From assembly GCF_000720725.1 (NCBI RefSeq), contig NZ_JOCQ01000149.1, forward strand, positions 1 through 16,292: a stretch of 16,292 bases of DNA. The letters are read 5' to 3'. Below, one piece after another: positions 1 through 7,277 of the stretch. Source of the DNA: Streptomyces rimosus subsp. rimosus. Lineage in GTDB: Bacteria > Actinomycetota > Actinomycetes > Streptomycetales > Streptomycetaceae. The position numbers and the translations under genes were made by a program. The notes beneath the pieces are model-generated. The model searched no databases and was not told the DNA's origin. It saw nothing but the letters and a program-made list of their open reading frames with translations. Numbering within the stretch: the stretch's first letter is position 1; every line of letters starts with the position of its first letter.

Positions 1-1389
1 GCCCAGGCGCCGCCCCAGCCGACGGCGCAGCCGGTGCCCCGTGTGCCGTCGGCGCCCCGCGCGCGCCCTCCGGGCGCCGTCCAGCGCCAGCCACACCCGT
101 ACCTCCGTGCCGCCCAGTACGGACCGGCCCAGGCGTACGTCCCCGCCGGTCGACTCCGCCAGCCGCCGCACGATGTCCAGGCCCAGCCCGGTGGATCCGT
201 CCCCGCCGTCCCCGTGGCCGCGCCGCAGGGCCGCGTCCGGGTCGGCGATGCCCGGTCCGGCGTCCGAGACCAGCACGATCACCGCGTCCTCGGCGTTGTG
301 CACGTCCACCGCGAAGGCGGTGCCCTCGGGGGTGTGGCGGAAGACGTTGCCGAGCATCGCGTCCAGCGCGGCGGCCAGCTCGGGGCGCGCGACGGGGACG
401 CGTACGGGACGGTCCGCGCCCGCGACCCGCACCGTGCGCCCCTCGTCCTCCGCGAGCGCCGACCAGAAGTCCATCCGCTCCCGGATCACCTCGGCCGCGT
501 CGCAGCCGGCCGCGGCGGCGGCCTGCTGGGCGTGCGCCTTCTGCTGGCGCGCGGTGCGGATGATCTGGTCGACCTCGCGCTCCAGCTGGGCGACCGCCTC
601 GCGGGTCTGCTCGGCCACCGGGCCCTCACCGAGCGAGGCGGCGTTCAGGCGCAGCACGGTCAGCGGGGTCCGCAGGCGGTGGGAGAGGTCGGCGGCCAGC
701 TCGCGCTCGTTGGCCAGGAGCTGGACGACCTGGTCCGCCATCGCGTTGAACGCGGCGGCGGCCGAGCGCAGTTCCTTGGGGCCGTCCTCCCGTACGCGGA
801 CGCCCAGCTTGCCCTTTCCGAGGTCGTGGGCGGCGCCGGCGAGACGTTCGGCGGGCCGCACCATACGGGTGCCCAGGCGGTCGGCGACGGCGACCGAGCC
901 GACGATCAGGGCCAGGCCCACGCCCGCGAGCAGCGCCCAGGAGGTGCCGACGCCGTTGGTGAGCGCGGCGTCCGGCACGTACACCTCGACCACCGCGATA
1001 CCGGAGGCCACGGCGGTGGGCTGGAGCAGCACGGAGCCGCCGGGCGCGGGCGCGATGGAGGCGCGGCCGAGGCCGACGGCGGCCTCGACGTCCGCGGGAC
1101 GGGCCCGCCGGGAGCCGATTTCGGCGGGCCGGCCGCCCTTCTCGTCGGCCGGTACGTGCACGCCGATGTACCCGCCGGGCCCGCTCTCCGCGCTGGCGAC
1201 GGCACGTTCCAGCTGGGTGTGGTCGGTGGTGATGGCCAGGACGGGGCCGATGGTGGCCGCCTGCCGTTCGGCGTTGGAGAACGCGCGGTCCTTGGCCATC
1301 TCCTTGACGACGAGCCCGAGCGGTACGGCGAACGCCACCACGACCATCGCGGTGACGGCCAGGCATACCTTGACCAGGGCCCATCTCAC
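1..1389 (-). CDS. Sensor histidine kinase of a two-component system (3' end beyond the window)
   Basis: At least 463 codons are open from a GTG at 1389 to the left edge, and no stop is seen. The start is chosen because a GGGAG lies 8 bases upstream. Domains in order: transmembrane helix at residues 4-28; extracytoplasmic sensor region of about 120 residues; second transmembrane helix about 151-170; HAMP linker about 170-222; HisKA domain with H-box DLSHRLRTPL (phospho-acceptor H237); HATPase_c domain with N-box around N348 (LGNVFRHTPEG), G1 box DAGPGIAD and G2 box GSTGLGLDIV. This is a complete orthodox class I kinase that should autophosphorylate on H237 and pass phosphate to the regulator encoded just upstream. 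The visible C-terminus is a very arginine-rich tail. The gene follows the regulator gene on the same strand after 112 bases, so co-transcription is likely. The stimulus cannot be read from the sequence. Confidence 0.93.
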   Translation of the reverse strand, partial: MRWALVKVCLAVTAMVVVAFAVPLGLVVKEMAKDRAFSNAERQAATIGPVLAITTDHTQLERAVASAESGPGGYIGVHVPADEKGGRPAEIGSRRARPADVEAAVGLGRASIAPAPGGSVLLQPTAVASGIAVVEVYVPDAALTNGVGTSWALLAGVGLALIVGSVAVADRLGTRMVRPAERLAGAAHDLGKGKLGVRVREDGPKELRSAAAAFNAMADQVVQLLANERELAADLSHRLRTPLTVLRLNAASLGEGPVAEQTREAVAQLEREVDQIIRTARQQKAHAQQAAAAAGCDAAEVIRERMDFWSALAEDEGRTVRVAGADRPVRVPVARPELAAALDAMLGNVFRHTPEGTAFAVDVHNAEDAVIVLVSDAGPGIADPDAALRRGHGDGGDGSTGLGLDIVRRLAESTGGDVRLGRSVLGGTEVRVWLALDGARRARAGRRRHTGHRLRRRLGRRLG

Positions 1390-1402
1390 GGCAGAAGCTC
1401 CC

Positions 1403-1441
1403 GCGGATGCGGATACGGACGCGGATACGCCGGGAATTCCC
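1403..1441. repeat. Short repeats and palindrome in the regulator-kinase spacer
   Basis: The 112-base spacer between the regulator stop and the kinase start holds GCGGAT at 1403, 1409 and 1421. The last two begin a 12-base tandem (1409-1420 and 1421-1432, 10 of 12 identical). It is followed by the perfect palindrome GGGAATTCCC at 1432-1441. The elements lie roughly 10-50 bases upstream of the kinase ribosome binding site, so they could affect kinase translation. They may equally be chance in GC-rich DNA. Confidence 0.4.
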
Positions 1442-1501
1442 CGTCGCGCGCGGGCGGCTCCGGCGCGTGCGCCGCCCGGCCGCGCCCGCTCCGGGCGCGC
1501 C

Positions 1502-2194
1502 TCACAGCGGGGGCTCCAGCTTCACGCCCACTCCGCGCAGGGTGTGCAAGTACCGGGGCCGTGCGGCCGTTTCGCCCAGTTTGCGGCGCAGCCAGGAGAG
1601 GTGGACGTCGATGGTCTGGTCGTCGCCGTACGACTGCTGCCAGACCTCGGCGAGCAGCTCCTTGCGGGGCACGACGACGCCCGGGCGGCCCGCGAGGAAG
1701 GCGAGCAGGTCGAACTCGCGGCGGGTCAGGTCGAGTGCCGTTCCGTCGAGTTCGGCCTGCCGGCGCAGCGGGTCGATGCTGAGCCCGCCCACCTGGAGCA
1801 CCCGGGAGGGCGGTTCGCCGCCCGCGGCAGCGCCCCGGGAGCGGCGCAGCACCGCGGCCATCCGGGCGGAGAGGTGTTCCACCGAGAACGGTTTGGTGAG
1901 GTAGTCGTCGGCGCCGTCGTTCAAGAGCCGGACGATCTCGGCCTCGTCGTCCCGCGCGGTCGCGATGATCACGGGTACGTCGGTGATTCCGCGCAGCATC
2001 TTCAAGGCCTCGGCCCCGTCCAGGTCGGGCAGGCCGAGATCCAGGATGACGACGTCGAAGCCGACATGGGCCACCTCGCGCAGCGCCTCAAGAGCCGTAC
2101 CGACGCTGCGTACCGTGTGGGACGCCTCGGTCAGATGCCGGATGAGGGCCGAGCGCACGAACTGGTCGTCCTCGACCACGAGCACACTTGCCAT
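1502..2194 (-). CDS. OmpR/PhoB-family response regulator
   Basis: A 230-aa DNA-binding response regulator. The receiver domain (residues 3-115) has the acidic pair D9/D10 (VVEDD), phospho-acceptor D52 (ILDLGLPD), switch T79 (IIATARDD) and K101 (LTKPFS). The output domain (about 135-228) is a winged helix typical of the family, with RREFDLLAFLA, the recognition-helix region DDQTIDVHLSWLRRKLG and the terminal wing motif YLHTLRGVGVKL. The ATG at 2194 is chosen because family members begin almost directly with the first beta strand. A GTG at 2203 adds three residues (MPP), and neither start has a strong ribosome binding site. The next gene on the strand is the cognate kinase. The upstream neighbour, a secreted protein, is divergent and is a plausible target of the system. 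Confidence 0.95.
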   Translation of the reverse strand: MASVLVVEDDQFVRSALIRHLTEASHTVRSVGTALEALREVAHVGFDVVILDLGLPDLDGAEALKMLRGITDVPVIIATARDDEAEIVRLLNDGADDYLTKPFSVEHLSARMAAVLRRSRGAAAGGEPPSRVLQVGGLSIDPLRRQAELDGTALDLTRREFDLLAFLAGRPGVVVPRKELLAEVWQQSYGDDQTIDVHLSWLRRKLGETAARPRYLHTLRGVGVKLEPPL

Positions 2195-2382
2195 GGGCGG
2201 CACCGTACGCCATGAGCGTGCTTTTCCTTACGCGAGGTTGACGCGGAAGGCGGCTGCTCCGGCCCCCTTTCGACGGGTCTCGACCGCCGTCCCCGGCCCG
2301 TCCCGGATCGTCCTGCCACACCGTCTATGTCCCGCTCGTACCGGGCCACCGCCCTCTGCCGGGCCCCGGCTCGTGGTGCAGT

Positions 2383-2952
2383 ATGAGCCGGATGCACAGA
2401 GGACTGGTTCACACGGCGGCCTGGACGATGGCGACGGGCGCCGCCGTCACGCTGTCGTGGTTCGGCGTGCACACCGTGCTGGCCGGTACGGCGTACGACC
2501 CGCCGCGCGCGCTCCCGCTCTCCGACCACACGCCGTCCGCGCACCCCGGGACCGACGGCGGGCTCTCGCCCCGGGCCTCCTCCACGCACCGCCCCAAGCC
2601 CTCCGGTTCCCCGTCCGCCCGCCCCGGATCGACCGCGAAACCGGCCGCCCCCTCCAAGGAGTCCGGCGGCAGCGGTTCCGGAAGCGGTCCGCACCCGCCC
2701 GGCGGTGACACCCCGACCACCACGAGCGGCACCGTCAAGAGCTTCGACACCGCGGGCGGCCGGGTGGTCCTCGACATGGGCACCCGGTCGGCCGAACTGG
2801 TGTCGGCCACCCCGGACGCGGGCTGGCAGATGCAGGTGTGGCAGCAGAACGAGTGGATCCGGGTCGACTTCACGGGAGGTACGGGGCAAACGTCGGTCTT
2901 CTGCACCTGGAACGGCCACCCGCCGCAGGTTCAGACGGACACCCACGCTTGA
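2383..2952 (+). CDS. Secreted or membrane-anchored protein with Pro/Ser-rich linker
   Basis: A 189-aa protein. Residues 5-35 form a short basic N-region and a hydrophobic segment (an uncleaved anchor or a signal peptide ending near VLAG/TAYD). Residues 36-112 are Pro/Ser/Gly/Lys-rich and probably disordered, as in a cell-wall-crossing linker. Residues 115-187 form a compact, probably beta-rich domain (GTVKSFDTAGGRVVLDMG, ELVSATPDAGWQMQVWQQ, WIRVDFTGG, SVFCTWNGHPP) with a single Cys. I do not recognise a named family for that domain. An ATG at 2392 is an alternative start, and neither has a clear ribosome binding site. The gene is divergent from the response regulator with a 188-base shared upstream region, which suggests an envelope function linked to that system. 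No catalytic motif is visible. Confidence 0.75.
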   Translation: MSRMHRGLVHTAAWTMATGAAVTLSWFGVHTVLAGTAYDPPRALPLSDHTPSAHPGTDGGLSPRASSTHRPKPSGSPSARPGSTAKPAAPSKESGGSGSGSGPHPPGGDTPTTTSGTVKSFDTAGGRVVLDMGTRSAELVSATPDAGWQMQVWQQNEWIRVDFTGGTGQTSVFCTWNGHPPQVQTDTHA

Positions 2953-3018
2953 GGCTTGCCGGGTTGCCCGTCATCCCCCGTCATCCCCCCTTAGCGCAGA
3001 CGCACCCGTGAATCAGCC

Positions 3019-3885
3019 TCACTTGAAGACGGCGGGCGGCGGGGACGGCGAGTCCACCGCGGTCGCGTCCGTCACCGGCTGCGCTCCCCCGGTGAAGTCC
3101 AGCAGCGCGCGCCCGTGTTCGACGCGGCCCTGCTGCGGGTCGGTCGCTGCCCGCCGGGTCAGCTCGGCGACGGGGAGTTCTCCGGTGGCGGCGAGCAGGA
3201 CGGCGTTGCCGAAGCGCTTGCCCCTCAGGACGGCCGGGTCGGCGGTCAGGCACAGTTCGGGGAAGACCGTACGGACGGTGGCGATCTGCGCCCGTACGAA
3301 GGCCAGCGGCGGGCCGTCGGCGAGGTTGGCCGCGTACCAGCCGCCGGGCCGGAGCGCCCGCGCGACGTCCGCCGCGAACTCGGTGCTGGTCAGGTGCGCC
3401 GGGGTGCGGGCGCCGCGGAACACGTCCGCGATCACCAGGTCCGCCCAGCCGTCCGGGATCTTCGCGAGCCCCGCGCGGGCGTCCGCGCCGCGCACCCTGA
3501 TCCGCCAGCCGGGGTCCAGCGGCAGTTCACGGCGGACGAGTTGGACCAGTGGCGCGTCGATCTCGACGGCCTGCTGGGTCGAGCGGGGGCGGGTGGCCGC
3601 GACGTAGCGCGCCATGGTCAGCGCGCCGCCGCCCAGATGCACGACCTGGAGGGGCCGGCCGGGCGGCGCGGCGAGGTCGACGATGTGGCCGAGCCGGCGC
3701 TGGTACGCGAAGTCCAGGTACGTCGGGTCGTCCAGGTCCACGTGCGACTGCGGGGCGCCGTCGAGCAGCAGCGTCCAGCCGCGCGGCCGGTCACGGTCGG
3801 GGCGCAGCTCGGCGACGCCGCCGTCCACGGTTTCCACCACGGGCTCGGGTCCCGTACGGGACCGGCCGCGCCTGCTCTTCGCCAT
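3019..3885 (-). CDS. Spermidine-synthase-like SAM-fold protein
   Basis: A 288-aa protein of the polyamine aminopropyltransferase (SpeE-like) superfamily with a Rossmann methyltransferase fold. The N-terminal beta region has the characteristic LLLDGAPQSHVDLDDPTYLDF (about residues 39-59). Motif I is VVHLGGGALTMARYV (81-95), the acidic residue after beta 2 is in AVEID (106-110), and motif IV is ADLVIADVF (148-156, D154), where true spermidine synthases carry their catalytic Asp followed by a substrate-binding D-x-x-D/P segment. Here that segment reads RGARTPAHL, so aminopropyl transfer to putrescine is doubtful. A SAM-dependent or decarboxylated-SAM-dependent reaction on another substrate is an equally good reading. 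The best start is the ATG at 3885, although GGAGG ends only one base before it. It lies 71 bases downstream of 3957-4517 on the same strand and converges with 2383-2952. Confidence 0.88.
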   Translation of the reverse strand: MAKSRRGRSRTGPEPVVETVDGGVAELRPDRDRPRGWTLLLDGAPQSHVDLDDPTYLDFAYQRRLGHIVDLAAPPGRPLQVVHLGGGALTMARYVAATRPRSTQQAVEIDAPLVQLVRRELPLDPGWRIRVRGADARAGLAKIPDGWADLVIADVFRGARTPAHLTSTEFAADVARALRPGGWYAANLADGPPLAFVRAQIATVRTVFPELCLTADPAVLRGKRFGNAVLLAATGELPVAELTRRAATDPQQGRVEHGRALLDFTGGAQPVTDATAVDSPSPPPAVFK

Positions 3886-3956
3886 GCCTCCAGTATGCCG
3901 CGTATGCGCAGGTCAGCATGGGCTCGGTGGAAGCTGTGGACGCACCGGCGGCAGGC

Positions 3957-4517
3957 TCAGCGGCAGCGGTCGACGGCCTCGATCGTGCGGGCCGCCTCGC
4001 CGAGGGCCTCGCGCAGGACCACGGGGTCGGTGGCCGTGCCGCACGCGCCGTCCGGGGACACCAGCCAGTCGGTGCCCGCGACGGGCGGCTCGACGGGGGC
4101 GCCGTCGGCGGTCTGCGCGCCGTGCGCGGGCACTTCGCGCCCGTACGTCTGCGTACACGCGCTGCCCGGCAGGTCCCAGCCGTCGGCCGTGCCCGGCGGG
4201 ACCAGGAAGCCGAGGGTGTCGCACGCGCCGTCGTGCAGGACCGGGCCCACACCGGCGCGCAGCCGCAGGATGTCGACCGCCTCCAGGCCCTGGCGGGCCG
4301 GCACGGTCACCAGGTCGCAGGTCCGCGGCGCCTCGGGCAGGACGCTGCGCTCCGTGGAGGGCCAGCGCCGGTCCACGGCGGGTGAACCGTGGCCCGGCGC
4401 CCGGCCGTTCGGGTGCGCCGCGCGGCCGGTGCGCGCGCTGCCGCCGTGCGCCGCCCCGGCGGCACCCGGCTCGCCGCCGACGGCAGTCCTGACCTTGGCC
4501 ACGCCGGTCTCCCGCAC
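3957..4517 (-). CDS. Degenerate primase/polymerase-like protein (hypothetical)
   Basis: A 186-aa protein starting at GTG 4517, supported by a strong GAGGAGGGG five bases upstream. Residues 1-60 are Gly/Ala/Arg-rich and look disordered. Residues 66-114 (core TCDLVTVPARQGLEAV, then GVGPVLHD and FLVPPGTAD) and 150-182 (DWLVSPDG followed by a helix) resemble the gene at 13506-14333. They also recall the C-terminal half of Streptomyces proteins usually annotated as bifunctional DNA primase/polymerase N-terminal-domain proteins. The Cys/His-containing N-terminal part I expect in full-length members is absent, and so are visible catalytic acidic clusters, so enzymatic activity is unlikely. The gene is divergent from the HTH-TPR regulator at 4750. 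The family link is from memory and by eye. Confidence 0.72.
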   Translation of the reverse strand: MRETGVAKVRTAVGGEPGAAGAAHGGSARTGRAAHPNGRAPGHGSPAVDRRWPSTERSVLPEAPRTCDLVTVPARQGLEAVDILRLRAGVGPVLHDGACDTLGFLVPPGTADGWDLPGSACTQTYGREVPAHGAQTADGAPVEPPVAGTDWLVSPDGACGTATDPVVLREALGEAARTIEAVDRCR

Positions 4518-4603
4518 GCGAACCCCTCCTCTGCACGCGCCGCTCCCTTTACGTGCTGTTCAACGTCCGGACACGTCGACGGCTACGGCGGCAGGACACT
4601 GCA

Positions 4604-4657
4604 ATGAATGGCACTTCATGGCGGATCGTGCGTGAGATATCCGGTTTGTAGCCAAAC
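4604..4657. promoter_or_regulatory. Two short inverted repeats in a divergent intergenic region
   Basis: The 232-base gap between the divergent genes at 4517 (minus) and 4750 (plus) holds two small dyads. One is ATGAA-6 nt-TTCAT (4604-4608 / 4615-4619) and the other is GTTTG-4 nt-CAAAC (4644-4648 / 4653-4657). They lie in a noticeably AT-richer island (about 4595-4660), as expected for a promoter/operator area. The gene to the right encodes an HTH protein, so autoregulation is plausible. No convincing -35/-10 pair was identified. Confidence 0.4.
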
Positions 4658-4749
4658 TCTGCGTGTCGGCGAGGTCACAGCTAGTACGGTTCGTTCCGCC
4701 GCACCGCCAGGCCGCGGCACCGCCACGGAGATGGCACGGAGGGTCTGCC

Positions 4750-6297
4750 ATGGCGCCCCAGCCAGCCGCGGGACCAGCGTCGTCCCGGCACGTCCCGGCA
4801 CAGCCGAACCACGCCTTCCGGCAGTTGCGCGGGCGGCTCTCGCCGGGGGAGTTCGCGGCGTCGGTGCGCCGCGCCGCCCGCGAGATCGGGGAGCAGGTCG
4901 CGTGCGACGCCCGGTACGTGGGCCGCGTCGAGGCCGGGGAGATCCGTTGCCCGAACTACGCCTACGAACGGGTGTTCCGCCACATGTTCCCCGGGCTCAC
5001 GCTCGCGGACATGGGGTTCGCGCCGCGCGAGACGGTGCGCGGACGGCGGGCCCGTACGGCCGTGGACGGCGGCGCACCGGCGTCCGGCGGCCCTTCAGGA
5101 GCCGGGCCCGGGCCCGAAGACCCCGCTACCCGCATCGAGACCGGCAAGGAGAGCGACGTGCAGCGTCGCACGTTCATCACCGGCGGCCCGGCCGCCGCCC
5201 TGGGGCTCGCCGCGCTGCCCCCGTTCGCCCCGGAGGCCGCCGCCGGCCCCCGCGTACCGGCCGGCCGCCCGGTGGACGGCCCCGGGCGGGCCGGTTCGGC
5301 CGAGGCCGCGGCGGTCGAGGAGGCGGTGCGCCGCATCCGGCTGCTGGACGACCGGCACGGCGGGGAGGGCCTGTACCGGCGCGCCGCGCAGCCGCTGCGC
5401 ACCGCGTACGAACTGCTGGACGCCGAGGTGCACCGCCGATCCGTGAGCGACCGCCTGCACGCGGGCGCGGGCGAGCTGGCCATCTCCGTCGGCTGGCTGG
5501 CGCACGACTCGGGCCGGTTCGGCGACGCCCGGTCGCACTACGCCGAAGCGCTGGCGACGGCCCGGGTCGCCGGTGACGCCGCCCTGGAGGCGCACGCGTT
5601 CTGCAATACGTCCTTCCTGGCGCGCGACGCGCACCGCCCCCGGGAGGCCGTGCGCGCGGCGCAGGCCGGGCAACTGGCCGCCCGGAGTCTGGGATCGCCG
5701 CGTCTGCTGTCGCTCCTGGCGCTCCGCGAGGCGGGCGGGTGGGCGGGGCTGGGCGACCGCCGGAGCTGTGAACGGGCGCTGGTGCGGGCGCAGCAGCTGT
5801 TCGACGAGGGGCCGTCCGACGGCGATCCCGAGTGGATGTCGTTCTACGGCGAGGCGGAGCTGGCCGGCCTTGAGGCGCAGTGCTGGTCGGCGCTGGACGA
5901 GCAGGGGCGCGCGGCGACGCTCGCGCGCCGGGCGGTGGCGCTCCAGGACGCGCACTTCACGCGCAACATCGCCTTGTTCACCGCAGAGCTGGCGGGCGAT
6001 CTCGCGCTCAGCCGGGCCCCCGAGGAGGCCGCGGCGGCCGGAACGCGGGTGCTGGTGCTCTTGCAGGACGTCCGGTCGGCCCGTATCCGGACGATGCTGG
6101 ACGCGACGGCGCGCGCGCTGCGGACGTACCGCGGTGGTACGGGAAGCGCGGCCGACGCGGTGGCCGCCTTCCTGGACCGGCACGCCGCCGCCCGGCCACC
6201 GGCCTCCCGGAAGCCGGTCCGGCAGGGGGCGCGGCGGACGGGCGGCGCGCTGCCGGAGCAGCGGGGGGACGGGGAGGCCGGGGCGTATACGGCGTGA
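4750..6297 (+). CDS. HTH-TPR transcriptional regulator with internal twin-arginine-like motif
   Basis: A 515-aa protein. The ATG at 4750 is chosen over upstream in-frame starts because GGAGGG sits 6 bases before it. Residues about 20-85 form an HTH-like DNA-binding module (SPGEFAASVRRAAREIGE, CDARYVGRVEAGEI, YERVFRHMFPGLTLADMGF). Residues about 137-160 read VQRRTFITGG followed by an Ala/Leu-rich stretch, which resembles a Tat signal although it is internal. The remainder (about 190-490) is all-alpha with TPR-like repeats (GRFGDARSHYAEALATAR, REAVRAAQAGQLAARSLG, AATLARRAVALQDAHF). The architecture matches the Streptomyces NsdA-like family of developmental and antibiotic-production regulators. 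That assignment is by general resemblance, so no symbol is given. The in-frame GTG at 5158 has its own strong ribosome binding site. The gene is divergent from 3957-4517 and convergent with 6353-6946. Confidence 0.87.
   Translation: MAPQPAAGPASSRHVPAQPNHAFRQLRGRLSPGEFAASVRRAAREIGEQVACDARYVGRVEAGEIRCPNYAYERVFRHMFPGLTLADMGFAPRETVRGRRARTAVDGGAPASGGPSGAGPGPEDPATRIETGKESDVQRRTFITGGPAAALGLAALPPFAPEAAAGPRVPAGRPVDGPGRAGSAEAAAVEEAVRRIRLLDDRHGGEGLYRRAAQPLRTAYELLDAEVHRRSVSDRLHAGAGELAISVGWLAHDSGRFGDARSHYAEALATARVAGDAALEAHAFCNTSFLARDAHRPREAVRAAQAGQLAARSLGSPRLLSLLALREAGGWAGLGDRRSCERALVRAQQLFDEGPSDGDPEWMSFYGEAELAGLEAQCWSALDEQGRAATLARRAVALQDAHFTRNIALFTAELAGDLALSRAPEEAAAAGTRVLVLLQDVRSARIRTMLDATARALRTYRGGTGSAADAVAAFLDRHAAARPPASRKPVRQGARRTGGALPEQRGDGEAGAYTA
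5146..5160 (+). promoter_or_regulatory. Internal ribosome binding site and in-frame GTG
   Basis: AAGGAG at 5146-5151 precedes a GTG at 5158-5160 by the ideal six bases. That GTG is in frame with the surrounding gene (codon 137) and begins a segment reading MQRRTFITGG plus a hydrophobic stretch. Initiation here would give a 379-aa product lacking the HTH region and starting with a Tat-signal-like N-terminus. Whether it is used is unknown. Confidence 0.45.
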
Positions 6298-6352
6298 AGG
6301 CGGGACGTACGGCATGGCAGCCACGCCCCGGCGTCAATCACAGCCCGGCGGC

Positions 6353-6946
6353 TCAGCCCAGGTGGCCGGTGTCGTTCCAGCGCTCGATGGCCGGCTCTCC
6401 GTACGCCCAGCCCAGCACCGACAGGGACGTCGGCTCCAGGCGGATGCGGGCGGCGAAGGAGACGTCCAGGCCGAGCCAGCGGGCGCCCAGGGAGCGCAGG
6501 ATGTGGCCGTGCGCGAAGACCAGCACGTCGCGGTCTGCCGAGCGCGCCCACGCCACGACCTCGTCGGCCCGCGCCGCGACCTCGGCCAGCGTCTCGCCCT
6601 CGGGCACGCCGTCGCGCCAGATGAGCCAGTCCGGGCGGCCCGTCTTGATCTCGGCGGGCGTCAGGCCCTCGTACGCGCCGTAGTCGACCTCCATCAGCGC
6701 GTCCCAGTCCTGTGCCCGGTCGCCGAAGCCGGCCAGCGCGCAGGTCTCCTTGGCGCGCACCAGGGGGCTGGTGCGGACCTCGACGTCCGGAAGGCCGTTC
6801 CAGGGGGCGCGGTGCAGCCGCTCACCCAGGAGCTTGGCGCCGCGACGGCCCTCCTCCAGGAGCGGAATGTCCGTACGGCCGGTGTGCTTGCCGGACAGGG
6901 ACCACTCCGTCTGCCCGTGCCGGGCCAGCAGAATGCGCGGTGCCAT
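6353..6946 (-). CDS. Histidine phosphatase (phosphoglycerate-mutase-like) family protein
   Basis: A 197-aa cytoplasmic protein of histidine phosphatase branch 1. The catalytic RHG box is LLARHGQTEWSLSGKHTGR near the N-terminus (phospho-acceptor H10, R9). The next conserved elements are SPLVRAKETCALAG, the acid residue region EVDYGAYEGLT and the second catalytic histidine in VFAHGHILRSLGARWLG. The length is normal for small broad-specificity members, and the PhoE/GpmB-like pattern suggests hydrolysis of a phosphomonoester rather than glycolytic mutase activity. The substrate cannot be inferred. The ATG at 6946 is preferred to an upstream in-frame start at 6997 because AGAGG lies 8 bases before it and the protein then begins immediately at beta strand 1. 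It converges with the HTH-TPR regulator and is divergent from the PAP2 gene. Confidence 0.93.
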   Translation of the reverse strand: MAPRILLARHGQTEWSLSGKHTGRTDIPLLEEGRRGAKLLGERLHRAPWNGLPDVEVRTSPLVRAKETCALAGFGDRAQDWDALMEVDYGAYEGLTPAEIKTGRPDWLIWRDGVPEGETLAEVAARADEVVAWARSADRDVLVFAHGHILRSLGARWLGLDVSFAARIRLEPTSLSVLGWAYGEPAIERWNDTGHLG

Positions 6947-7277
6947 GGGGAATACCTCTGGCCGATCGCTCGGCTCTTCCGTCCTCGGAGCCCACATCGG
7001 AGCTCGGTTTCGCTCGACTGTCGCTCGACTCTTGGCGTGTCCCGCCGCGCTAGTTGATCGACTCTTGTCGCTTTCTGACGCTGTCCGTCCGTTCCATCAT
7101 CGCGCACCGGCCCGCGGTGCCGGACGCGGCCCCTCCCGCTCCGCGGCAGCGAGCCATACAGCGTACAGTGGAAGGTCGGCGCCTTCGCGCCGACGGGTGC
7201 CGCCCCGCACCGCGCACCCCTCGCACCAGGCCCGCGACCGATCCGCCACGGGCCACGCATGTTGGAGAACGACCAGG
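6947..7277. other. 331-base divergent intergenic region with short direct repeats
   Basis: This is the shared upstream region of the histidine phosphatase (minus) and PAP2 (plus) genes, and no CDS is supported in it. TCGCTCGACT occurs at 7010-7019 and 7021-7030. TCGACTCTTG occurs at 7025-7034 and again at 7058-7067, exactly 33 bases (about three helical turns) apart on the same face. The stretch 7000-7080 is less GC-rich than its surroundings. These could be operator half-sites for a regulator of either gene. No confident sigma-70-type hexamer pair was found. Confidence 0.45.
7175..7194 (+). promoter_or_regulatory. Perfect 8-bp hairpin upstream of the PAP2 gene
   Basis: GTCGGCGC, a CTTC loop and GCGCCGAC form a perfect hairpin 83 bases upstream of the PAP2 start. 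A TACAGT (7164-7169) just before it could be a -10 element, which would put the hairpin at the very 5' end of the transcript as a stabiliser. No matching -35 is seen, so the role is uncertain. Confidence 0.35.

Noticed and set aside
34..2215. Long plus-strand open frames across the kinase and regulator genes
   Set aside because: Their translations are Arg/Pro/Ala-rich without domains. The opposite strand carries a complete kinase and regulator with all catalytic motifs, so these are GC-driven shadow frames.
2950..3021. TGAGGCT/AGCCTCA inverted pair and a 10-bp tandem (2971-2990) between convergent genes
   Set aside because: The seven-base arms are 58 bases apart and there is no U-tract, so a terminator is not supported. 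The tandem is only two C-rich units.
3019..3885. Genuine spermidine synthase (speE)
   Set aside because: The fold and the LLLDGAPQSHVD segment fit the superfamily, but the residues after the motif IV Asp do not match the polyamine-binding pattern, so I did not assign the symbol.
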